Shown here piece after piece: positions 22,710 through 34,494 of a stretch of DNA of 64,000 bases. The first letter of the stretch is position 1. Every line of letters starts with the position of its first letter. A model generated the notes under the pieces. That model was not told the origin of the DNA. It saw nothing but the letters and a program-made list of their open reading frames with translations, and ran no database searches. This DNA comes from Luzula sylvatica (taxonomy: Eukaryota > Streptophyta > Magnoliopsida > Poales > Juncaceae). The position numbers and the translations under genes were made by a program. Location: positions 26,514,914 through 26,578,913 of the forward strand of contig OX326958.1 of NCBI GenBank assembly GCA_946800325.1, given 5' to 3'.

Positions 22710-23301
22710 ATGTCAACGGCACAAGGCCAGGCTCCCGTAAATCGCATCGAGATTAATCCGCGTTGCGAGTGGGTCCCTTCTCAGGGATTTGATACCCTAT
22801 TACTCCATGTCGCAGGTATTTCAAAGAAAAAAAATACTTTTCTTATGATGAATCGATACATTTGGTGGCTTAAAAACGTAATTTAGATGCATATAATAAA
22901 TTTTCATTTGATTTGATTTGAATGAAGGATTCAAGAAAGAAGATTTGAAGGCTCGAGTGGACTCAGTAAAGCGTCTAAGTATAACCGGCGAGTGCAGCAC
23001 GGAAGGGAACAACCGTGCGTTCTTCCGAACGACTTTCATACTTTCGGTGGACACCGAAATAACTGCGATCCGAGCCAAATTTGATAAAGGCATTCTTTAT
23101 GTGGTGGTGCCGAAGCCACCACCAGTCACGACCGTGCCAAATCAATCTGGTCAAGGGACCTCACTCAATATCATCAATCAGGAAGCTGCGAGGATTTGCT
23201 GCAAGGCGCTTCTTTTTGTTATGGTAGTCGTAGCGCTTGTACTCTTCACAAAATATAAGTCGTCCAATCAAGTCACGATTTCATCGACGCAAGAACTGTG
23301 A
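22710..23301 (+). CDS. RTM2-like: RTM2-like protein 2 (short form)
   Basis: Exons 22710-22815 and 22928-23301 join in phase 1 at a GT-AG intron, 159 residues. Exon 1 ends LLLHVAG; exon 2 starts FKKEDLKARVDSVKRLSITG and carries the beta-strand core (IRAKFDKGILYVVVPKPPP) of an HSP20-like domain. After a short Pro/Thr linker comes RICCKALLFVMVVVALVLFTKYK, one membrane segment at about residues 122-143, with a Cys pair at its N-terminal edge that could be S-acylated (inference). It lacks the long repeat and acidic region of protein 1. A tail-anchored small-heat-shock-domain protein is the best description; antiviral function is not implied by sequence alone. Confidence 0.85.
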
Positions 23302-23595
23302 AATGATAATATTTATTTCTTCCCATTGATTTATACTAAAAGCATATGATTATAATATTGTTCATACTTTATAACAGTGCCATAAGAAAATAAAGAGACA
23401 TGATTAACACACTTAATGAACTTGGTAATTAACAAGAGACACAATTACTTTACATTTATACATCACATGTTATTAATTATATGGTATGTGATAATTACTA
23501 TATTAATTAAGATTATAGGGTGTTGTGTTGAAATCTGACTCGAGTAAAATTTCCCAAATATGAAATGAAGCAAGCAAAAAACGAGTAAATATTAT

Positions 23596-23881
23596 AGGAT
23601 AATTATACCATGCCCCTCAAATTTCCCCACACACACTTTCTATATCACCAATTAATATGGTAATTAACAAAAAGATACTTCATTAACGGTTAATTAATAT
23701 TGATTAAAAATTGTTAATTTATATTTACTTTAATTATATATCAATTAATCATTAATGAACTATCTTTTTGTTAATTACTATGTTAATGAATTATTAATTA
23801 ATGATATAAAAGATGTGGAGAGAATCTCTGGGGCACCATATATGGCCTCAACATCATATATCAAATAGGGCCATTTATCCT
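23596..23881. mobile_element. MITE with long imperfect inverted repeats
   Basis: The ends AGGATAATTATACCATGCCCC and, in reverse complement, AGGATAAATGGCC are followed inward by matching ATTAATATGGTAATTAACAA / CATAGTAATTAACAA blocks. The centre is TTAATTAAT-rich. Similar architecture to 55388-55644. No clean target duplication. Confidence 0.6.
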
Positions 23882-24359
23882 AAATACACTACCACATTCT
23901 GTATATCCTAATTAACACACCTAAATTAACATGATAATTAACACACAAAAAAACACATAATTGATAATTAACTAATATAAAATAAACATATTTATGAAAT
24001 AAAAATAATACGGCTAGGAAAATAAACAAACAAACGCACGAAGAGAATACACGAAACACATGAAGACAAGCTGAAAACTAATTATAGCCATTTGTGGTAA
24101 TAATCATCATCAAATTATAATCAGCACGATCAAGGTCCATAATCCTAGATTTAGTGTCTTTCGTCAAGTTTCCCGACGAAACACCCCAAAACCAGGATTT
24201 TGGATCCTTGATCACGCTAATTGTATTTTGACCACTGTTAACAACACAAAACTCACGTTTAGCTCTTTTGTCAAGCTATTTGGCGAAACAATATGTTACT
24301 TGATTTTTTCTGTGTTTTCTCCAACAATATTTGTATTACAACTTGGACAATGTTTTTGA

Positions 24360-26600
24360 CAAAGTTAGGTTGAGAATTAGGAAATTATTAAAATGCCATG
24401 AATTAACATATTTTACTTAAAAGTTTCAAAATTGAACTCTAAAAACGAGCAAAATACTTAGTTCATGTTTTTCTCAATAAACTATGTAATTGAAGACTAA
24501 CACTTGCAAATTCCTATTTTTATCAAATATTTCTCAACAATAAAAAAATTGAAGTCTAACACATGCAAAATAATGAATTATCATATTTTTCTAAAAAAAT
24601 GTCAAAATTGCATCTAACGTGAGCAAAATACTCATTTTTCATGTTTTTTTCAAAGAACCCTATAATTGAATACTAACACATGCAAATTTATATTATATTA
24701 AAAATCTCGGAAAAAAGGGTGAAGTCTAACACATGCAAAAAAAAAAATATTATCATATTTTTTTTGAAAAATGCAAAAACAAAAGTCTAACACGAACAAA
24801 ATACTTTATTTTTATGTTTGTTTTTTTCAAAAAACTCCATAAATGAAGACCAACAAATGAAAATTTTCTATTTTTTCAAAAATTACCAATAATGCAAAAA
24901 GTGAAGTGTAACACGTTCAAAACAATGAATTATCAAAAAAATTCTGAAAAATGTCAAAACTAAGTTCTAAAACGAGCAAAAATACTTCATTTTTTGTTTT
25001 TCTCAATAAGCCCCGCAATTGAAGTCTAACACATGACATTTCTATTTTATCAAAGAATAGTCAAAAAATTTAAAAATGGAAGTCTAACACATGCGAAAGA
25101 ATGAATTATCATATTTTCTAAAAATGTCTAAATTGAAGTCTAACGCGAGCAAAATACTCAAGTTTCTTGTTTGACTAAAAAAACTATGTAATTCAAGACT
25201 AACACATGCAAAGATGCAAAATGGTGAAGTTTAACACATACAAAAATAACGAATTATTATATTTTTCAGAAAAATGCAAAAATTGAAGTCTAACACGAGC
25301 AAAATACACAATTTACATGTTTTGTTTTTCAAAAAACTCCGCAATCAAAGACAAACACATGCTAATTTTTATTTTTTTTATTTCAAAAAGTACACAGAGA
25401 TACAAAGAGTGAAGTCTAAGACAAGTAATAAATTGTCATATTTTTCAACAAAAATGTCAAAATTGAAATATAACAACTTTAAAACAAATTAATTATCATA
25501 TTTTTCAAAACAATTACAAAATTGATGTATAACACGAGCAAAATACTCAACTTTCATGTTTTTTCTCAAAATATTCCTTAATTGAAGACTATCACATGCA
25601 AAAAAAAAAAAAAAAAAAAATTGCAAAAATGCAAACACCGAAGTCTAACACTTGTAAAATAACAAATTATCATATTTTTCTAAAAATACAAAAATTAAAA
25701 TCTAACACGAGCAAAATACTTATTCCATGTAAATTCCGTAATTAAAAACTAACACATGCAAAATTCTATTCTTTTGAAGATTTGTTTTTTCAAAAATGAT
25801 AAAATTTAAGTCCTACACGTGCGGAATAATGAATGATCATATTTTCCTAAAAAAACTGTCAAAATTAAAGCCTAAAAACTACAAAAAAAATACTTAACAT
25901 ATTTTTCGAAATAATTCCAAAATTGAAGTCTAAAACCATCAAAATAATTAATTTTCATGTTTTTCTTACAAAACTTCGTAATTGAAAATTAACAGATCCA
26001 AATATATATTTTACAAATATTTCGCAAAAATGCATACCGTGAAGTCTAACACATGCAAAATAATGATTTATCATAGTTCTAAAATAGGTCAAAATTGAAA
26101 TATAACACAAGAAAAATACTCAATTTTCATGTTTTTCTAAAAAAAATTCATAATAAAAGACTAACATAATCAAAATTTCTAATGTTTTTCAAACATACAG
26201 CAAAAATACAAAATGTAAAGTCCAACACCTTGAAAAAAATATCAAATATCATGTTTTACTATAAATGTCAAAATTGATGTTTAAAACGAGCAAAATACTC
26301 AAGTTTCACGTTGTCCCCAAAAAGTTTCGTAATTGAAAACTAACACGAATAAATTTCTACTTTAAAAAAAATTATCCTATTTTTCTAAAAATGGCAAAAT
26401 AGATGTCTAAAACAAGCGGACTACTCAATTTTATGTTTTTCTCAAATTACTCCGTAATTAATGACAAACACATGCAAATTTTGATTTTTTTGCAAAACTG
26501 CAAAAGTGAAATCCAGCTCCTACAAAAAAACGATTATCATATATTTTAATAAAATGATAAAATTGATGTCAAAATGAACAAAATACTCAATTTTCAATTG
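24360..26600. repeat. AT-rich tandem repeat array, ~175-bp period
   Basis: About 13 degenerate units, each with CTAACACGAGCAAAATACTC, ATTTTCATGTTTTTCTC, GTAATTGAAGACTAACACATGC and TGAAGTCTAACACATGC in order. The GAGC/AACA-AAATAC landmark recurs at 24447, 24621, 24793, 24973, 25147, 25297, 25536 and 25708, mostly 172-180 bp apart. A further 2-3 units occur at 28130-28600 between the next two paralogs. The period is close to nucleosome spacing. Small open frames inside are not genes. Confidence 0.85.
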
Positions 26601-26847
26601 TCAAATGGTGTGGGTTTCAATCATAACTTAATAACTCAAGAAATAATATATGACATGAGCAATCAAATTATTTTTCTAAAACAAATTTTAGTGGTGCTGG
26701 TTTAAATCATTCACTAATTATTTATTTATCTTTTTTCCATCAAATATCATATACGATCCTTAAAACGGGTATGATATCCCGATCTAAATCTATAATATTC
26801 ATATTGGTTCAAATATCGTCCGTATCATCGACACCCGTATTAACGGG

Positions 26848-26968
26848 CCAATGAGTTAATAACTCTCATGGCAAGAAAGATATCAAGCCAAGCTTCGCAT
26901 CAGAGAAGAGTGAAATGATAGACAAGGTAGATCTATTCTCAGAAGCCTCCATTTGAGAATCCTCAACA
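26848..26968 (+). promoter_or_regulatory. Conserved upstream module of RTM2-like genes, copy 2
   Basis: GAGTTAATAACTC, GGCAAGAAAGATATCAAGCC, GACAAGGTAGATCTATTCTC and AGAAGCCTCCATTTGAGAAT match copy 3 at 29308 closely and copy 1 at 22463 less well. Preceded by a remnant ATCGACACCCGTATTAA that resembles an hAT terminus. Confidence 0.5.
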
Positions 26969-26974
26969 GTAAAA

Positions 26975-27195
26975 GGGGTTATATATGCATCTTCCATAAC
27001 TCACTCAAACACCACTAATGAATTGGCAAAGTATATTTAGTTGAATTGATTAGTATTCTTAATTGAATAAATTAACGAGTTACTTGACCGTCTAGTTTCA
27101 ATAAATTGACGTGTCAATTAACTCTTAATTCGAGTGTTAATCAATCAACTGAAGGTTGGAATGAGTTTGGAGGAAAGAAGGGGCAAGTATATTTT
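26975..27195. mobile_element. Paralog-specific ~220-bp insertion before RTM2-like 3
   Basis: The corresponding upstream region of RTM2-like 4 runs directly from the shared module to AAAAACAAAGAATAACTTC, while here ~220 bp intervene, bracketed by AGTAAAA at 26968-26974 and 27196-27202. This looks like an insertion with a 7-bp duplication. The ends show no convincing inverted repeats, so the class is unknown. Confidence 0.5.
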
Positions 27196-27312
27196 AGTAA
27201 AAACAAAGAATAACTTCTTTCCCAAATCACAAACCCTGATATGACAAATATATCTTTACAACCCACACAATAGTTTTTCTCAAACAACACATTTCCTTTA
27301 CTACCAACCAAA

Positions 27313-27868
27313 ATGACAACGACACAAGGCCAGACACCAGCCAATGTAATCCAGATTAGTCCGCCATTCGAGTGGGTGCAATCTGAGCGATGTTATATCC
27401 TATTACTCCATGCCGCAGGTACTTCGAAGAACAGACATTGATTTTATTATGCATTATAATGTTCTTCATATTGATTTGATTTCAAAAGAAGGGTTCGAGA
27501 AAGATGATTTGAAGACTCATGTGGATTCAGTAAAGTGCTTAATTATAGAGGGAGAGCGCAACACGGAAGGAAACAAACTTATGGGCTTTCGCACAAATTT
27601 CTCGCTTCCGGAGGACAGTGAAATAACAGGGATCCAGGCCAAGTTTGATAAAGGCATCTTTTACGTGACGGTGCCGAGGCTACCGCCAACCACGACCGCG
27701 TCAAATCAACCTGCTCAAATTGCCTTGATTAGGATCATCAATCAGCAAGCAGTGAGGACTTGCTGCAAAGCGCTTGTTTTTGTAATCGCACTTGTAGCAT
27801 TTGTTCTTTTCGCGAAATACAAGTCGCCGAATCAGCCCACCGTTCCAATATCGGTGCAAGAACTATGA
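27313..27868 (+). CDS. RTM2-like: RTM2-like protein 3 (short form)
   Basis: Exons 27313-27418 and 27492-27868 (GT-AG intron, phase 1), 160 residues. The domain core reads FEKDDLKTHVDSVKCLIIEG and IQAKFDKGIFYVTVPRLPP; a membrane segment follows RTCCKALVFVIALVAFVLFAKYK. It is closest to protein 4: most substitutions are conservative and intron sequences also align (TTCGAAGAACA and ATTATGCATTATAATG shared), showing recent tandem duplication. A later in-frame ATG inside the intron could suggest a different single-exon ORF, but the exon 1 reading (EWVQSERCYILLLHAAG) is conserved across copies. Confidence 0.82.
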
Positions 27869-28129
27869 AATGGTTGTTGAACAAGCTAGTGAACATAATA
27901 TTGTGCATAGTTTCATGGATTAAAAAAGATGTTGTGCATAAAATGGTTCAGAATATAAACAAACAACCATGATAACACCTTCGAGTAACAGATCTGTAAT
28001 ATCTACATAAGAAAAATTGAAATTGTTTTTGTGTGCTATATTTGTTTATCATCGATGTACAATATTATAGATGATTAATGAAAAATAATATTTAATATGA
28101 GTTTTTCTTCGATACAGCAAACCTTTTTC
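27869..28129. other. 3' flank of RTM2-like 3
   Basis: Shares CATAAAATGGTTCAGAAT, AACAAACAACCATGATAACA and a GATCTGTAATATCTA segment with the 3' flank of RTM2-like 4, consistent with one duplicated unit. Confidence 0.5.
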
Positions 28130-28600
28130 CATTGTTCATTTTTTTTTAAAGAATGTCTAAATTGAAGTCGTTTACGAGAAAAATACTCAATTTTCATACT
28201 ATCCTAAAAAAATCTCGTAATTGAAGACCAAAAGAAAATTTATGTTTTTTTTCAAAAATTTCGAAAAAATATAAATAGTGAAAGTCTAAAACGAGCACAA
28301 GACTTGAGTTTTTTTTAAAAAATTCTGTAACTCAAGAATAGCACGAGCAAATCTTTATTTTTTCAAAAGTTTCGCAAAAACGCAAAAAGTGAAGTGAACC
28401 TTCAAAAAATAGATTTAGCATATTTTGTTAAAAGATCCAAAAATCATGTCTAAAACGAGAAAAATACTCAATTTTCATGTTATCCTAAAATATCTTCGTA
28501 ATTAAAAACCAACACAATCGAATTTTTTATTATTTTTCCAAAATTTCACAAAAAAAAAAAAAAATTGACATCCAACACCTTCAAACAATCAATCATATTT
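28130..28600. repeat. Outlying units of the ~175-bp AT-rich tandem repeat
   Basis: Two to three degenerate units with GAGAAAAATACTCAATTTTC and GTAATTGAAGACCAA landmarks, matching the array at 24360-26600. Lies between RTM2-like 3 and 4. Confidence 0.7.
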
Positions 28601-29307
28601 TTAGGGTACGGAGTTCTTTTAAGAAAAATTATACTTGTCCCCTCTAATATCTCCTCGATTTGTTGATGTGTTGGCAATATACAATAAATACATTAAATAC
28701 TAAATTATTGTAGATAACAAGTCGTAATATGTGGTAAACCGTATTAATTAGGTGGTAAACCACATTGATTAGATGAGAAACCAAATTATTAAAAAATAAT
28801 TTGGTTTATTTAATTTTTTTTATCATATTTAATTTTACACATGATAAGTCATATTTATTTGAATAATTTTTTATTATTTTATCTTCGATCTTTTTTAAAA
28901 ATAAAACAATATTTTCATTTCTATTTTGTTGATTTAGCGGCAAAAAAAATCCGTTGTTATATTTTCGTTTATTTTTTATGATAGATTTATTCAGGTGTGT
29001 CCGATTAACACATATTAAATAATTCAGCCTAATAACTTCTTTTCCAAATTTATAAATTTAAATTTGATTAATTATGGACGGTGATAAACAAACTTGTTAA
29101 AATATTAAATAAATTAATGATGTGTGAAACAATGAATATTTTTTTTTCTTTTTTCCTATATAGAATGACAAAAATTAAATATGCATGATTTACCGCTAGC
29201 ATTTAATTCGAGTATCAACACATCAATCATGCTAGTGAATTTTTTTAATACGTCAAATCGGTTCAAATATTATCCGAATCATCGACACCCCTATTAAGGG
29301 GTCCACG
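28601..29307. other. AT-rich spacer before RTM2-like 4
   Basis: No gene. Ends with an hAT-like terminus (ATCGACACCCCTATTAAGG at 29280) that resembles the right end of the MITE at 61068. Confidence 0.4.
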
Positions 29308-29430
29308 AGTTAATAACTCAAGGCAAGAAAGATATTAAGCCAAGCTTCACATCGGAGCAAGAGTGAAATGATAGACAACCTAGATCTCTTCTCAGAAGCC
29401 ACCATTTGAGAATTCTCGATAGGAAAAACA
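29308..29430 (+). promoter_or_regulatory. Conserved upstream module of RTM2-like genes, copy 3
   Basis: GAGTTAATAACTCAAGGCAA, AGATATTAAGCCAAGCTTCA and TAGATCTCTTCTCAGAAGCC match the other two copies. About 110 bp further on, a TATATATATATATTTAC run is the likely TATA region. Confidence 0.5.
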
Positions 29431-29540
29431 AAGAATAACTTCTTTTCCCAAATCACAAACCCGCATATGACTATATATATATATTTACAATCCTCACAAT
29501 AACGTTACTCAACAACACATTTCCTATCCTACCAACCAAA

Positions 29541-30096
29541 ATGACAACGGCACAAGGTCAGACACCAGCCAGTGTAATCCAGATTAATCCGCCATTCGAG
29601 TGGATGCAATCTGAGAGATGTTATACCCTATTACTCCATGTCGCAGGTACTTCGAAGAACAAACATTGATTTTATTATGCATTATAATGTTCTTCATATT
29701 GATTTGGTTTCGAACGAAGGGTTCGGGAAAGATGATTTGAAGACTCATGTGGATTCGGTAAAGCGCTTAAATATAGCGGGAGACCGCAACACGGAAGGAA
29801 ATAAACTTATGGGATTTCGCACGAGGTTCTTGCTTCCGGCGGACAGTGACATAACAGGGATCCAGGCCAAGTTTGATAAAGGCATCCTTTACGTGACGGT
29901 GCCGAAGCAACCACCAATAACCACAACCGCGTCAAATCAACCTGGTCAAGTCGTCTCGATTAAGATCATCAATCAGCAAGCAGCGAGGACTTGCTGCAAA
30001 GCGCTTGTTTTTGTAATCGCACTCGTAGCGCTTGTTCTTTTCACGAAATACAAGTCGCCAAATCAACCCACCGTTCCATCGGTGCAAGAACTATGA
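29541..30096 (+). CDS. RTM2-like: RTM2-like protein 4 (short form)
   Basis: Exons 29541-29646 and 29720-30096 (GT-AG, phase 1), 160 residues. Domain core FGKDDLKTHVDSVKRLNIAG and IQAKFDKGILYVTVPKQPP, Pro/Thr linker, then RTCCKALVFVIALVALVLFTKYK as a single C-terminal membrane segment. Near-identical in layout to protein 3, with all landmarks intact, so it is the best candidate for a functional short copy. Shares promoter module and 3' flank with protein 3. Confidence 0.85.
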
Positions 30097-31589
30097 AATG
30101 TGTGTACAAGCAAATGAACATAATATTGTGCATATTTCAAGGATTTCAGAACGATATTGTGCATAAAATGGTTCAGAAATCAGAATATAAACAAACAACC
30201 ATGATAACACCTTCGAGTAACGATCTGTAATATCTATGTAGGATTAAGGAAAATTGAAATTGTTTCGTGTGCTATATTTGTTTGTCATCAATGTACAATA
30301 TTATAGATGATTGATGAAAAATAATATTTAATATGATTGAATTACTTTTACAGTTTTACTCGCAATTGAGTAATAAAATGTAATATGATTGGAACATAAA
30401 TGTTTTTTTATTTCTGTTTATGTACATCACTTAAATCATATAAAAGCAGACATAAATTAATCAAGTAATTTCCGTGTCTTCTGAAAGTACTCAAATTTTT
30501 CAATTTTCTTAATTGGATGCGCCTTTTTTCCTTTCGGTTCTGATTTTATTCAAGGACAATTATTCATGCAATTCAGTGTACTAAACTTTCAAGCTCCTCT
30601 TGATGCCAATCAAGAGCAATACGATTTTTATGATATTCTGTATGTGCATAATGCAAGCAATACATATTAAATTCACTGCTTCGAATTTGTTATTCGATGT
30701 ATTCAGCTTAAGCTATTCCATGATCCAATTTCGGTGGCTACACAGTTTGAAATTATAGCTCTGATGGTTTAGGACATAAAATTATTTTGAAATTGCATCG
30801 ATCCCATAATAGATAATAAAAATGCCAATGATTTTGGGAGCCGTTATATACATTACAATTGCGGATCTTGACTGATTTTCTCGGAGAGAGAGAGAGAGAG
30901 AGAACACATAAAGAACATCTAGTGAAATTATATTACAATTTTTTTTGAAGAAACTAAACAATAAAATTAACATTGTTATAAAATGCATCGAATCACTAGT
31001 TATATACATTGTTCGACGAAAATCTTGGAGAGTCCAAGACTCTCTCCGGCCCTTACATAGATGTGCCCCTAATTTACACCTGGTAGGTGAATAAAAATTT
31101 GGACAAAAAAGAACGAGCTATATCAAATACTCAATTTGTTGACAAAAGGATAGTTTTTTTTATAAAAAAAAACAAGTAGATCAAAAGACCCCCGAACAAA
31201 GATGCAAAACATGATTAAGCAATCCAAAATGAAAACACAATATAAATGGAAAAAGTAATTATAAATGTTGCGTCACTGGCGGGACTCTCAACGGCGGTTT
31301 AGACAATCATTATTTCAAAATTCATACCTATTTTTCGGATACGGGTTCGGATACAATTCTACCCATATCCGAATACGGTTCGGATACAATTCTACCCATA
31401 TCCGAATACGGTTCGGATATTGTGGATGCAAATACGGATCCTTGGATCCTTGTTGGTTATTAAAAGGAATGTTACGATACGTTAATACAATATATAATTT
31501 AATATGAGATATACAGAATATATGGTATGAACAATCTATATTATTATACTAAACATATTTTTTTTTCTATTTATTTGGTTTGAACGAAG
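30097..31589. other. Spacer between RTM2-like 4 and the broken copy
   Basis: 3' flank of copy 4, a short (GA)n at 30885-30902, and at 31280-31440 CGGATACGG-type repeats including a 33-bp tandem duplication (31345-31412), similar to the left part of the hAT MITE at 60470. No first exon for the following copy is visible here. Confidence 0.45.
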
Positions 31590-31954
31590 GATTCAAGACG
31601 GCTAATTTGAAGGCTCATGTGGACTCGACAAAACGCTTAAACATAACAGGCGAGCACAACACAGAAGGAAACAAGCTTATGAGCTTGTACAAAAGTTCCT
31701 TGCTTCCAACGGACAGTGATTTAACCAGGATCCAAGCCAAGTTTGATAAAGGCATCCTCTACGTGACGGTGCCGAAGCAACCACCAACCACAACCATGCC
31801 AAATCAAACCGATCAAGCCACCTCGATCAAAATCATCAAAATCATCAATTAACAAGCAGTGAGGACTTGCCGCAAAGCGCTTGTTTTGGTTATCGTACTC
31901 GTAGCGCTCGTTCTTTTCACAAATTACAAGTCGCCAAATCAATATGAAATGTGA
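31590..31954 (+). pseudogene. RTM2-like: RTM2-like copy 5, truncated and with a premature stop
   Basis: Only the second exon is present, from FKTANLKAHVDSTKRLNITG; no first exon lies upstream where its paralogs have one. Within it, the codon that is CAA in copies 3 and 4 (IINQQA) is TAA at 31850-31852, so the frame stops before the membrane segment. The frame continues after the stop (QAVRTCRKALVLVIVLVALV) to TGA at 31952-31954, so the nonsense change is a single substitution in an otherwise preserved exon. The Cys pair of the paralogs is CR here. Confidence 0.88.
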
Positions 31955-32139
31955 ATGGCACCATTATTACAATAAATAAAATGGTTTGGAATATAAACAA
32001 ACAAACAAACAACATGAAATTCATACAAACAAGTTGAAAACTAATTATAACAATTTGTTGGTTGTAAAAATGCAAAGTTATAAACATGGATCGCGCATAA
32101 TATAATGAACGCGTGCATACTTGAAATACGAACAATTGG

Positions 32140-33897
<1,758 letters not shown>

Positions 33898-34367
33898 GGC
33901 CTCCTCACTCCTGATCTTTCCCTCCTCTCTTTCTTTTGGGGGTAAATTCTGTCTTTTGGCTTAACTCGTCTCCTGTCAAAGCTTCCCTCCTTGCCAAGGA
34001 AAGAATAGTTTTGGGCCTTTTGGGCCATTGAGCCATTGTTATGATTTTACTTTATTTTTTCCAGTATATTTTATTTTTAGCCAATGTAGAAAATAAAAAT
34101 ACAAAATAAAATAAAATAATCGAAGCGGTTTGAGTCGATCCTTTTCTGATTTTTGTGTGAAAAAGAATGATAAAAGATCGGCACAAGAGAAGAGGTGCAA
34201 GCAGGAGTAATTGAGGGACACTTCACACTTGCATCATTGCATGAAGAGGCTTACGTGTCTCGCCAAGAATTTAACACCTCAATTTCAATTGGAGGGTAGT
34301 CTCAACTCTCAAGAACGGTTTGGTTTCAAAAGAAGAAGATCGTACCATTCCGTACCGAAAAGTAACA
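33898..34367. promoter_or_regulatory. Bidirectional promoter region between FIP2 and the DUF639 gene
   Basis: 470 bp separate the two divergent start codons. Two TGGGCC site II elements (34012-34017 and 34021-34026) lie nine bases apart; such TCP-type sites are common in bidirectional plant promoters. No TATA box is evident in good position for either gene. Shared regulation is inferred. Confidence 0.65.
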
Positions 34368-34448
34368 ATGGCGTCCATGGGTGATAGCAAAATGAGGCCA
34401 AGAAAGCATATTTCTTCCATTGCCAACTCTCTCCTTCGTCGATGCGCC

Positions 34449-34494
<46 letters not shown>

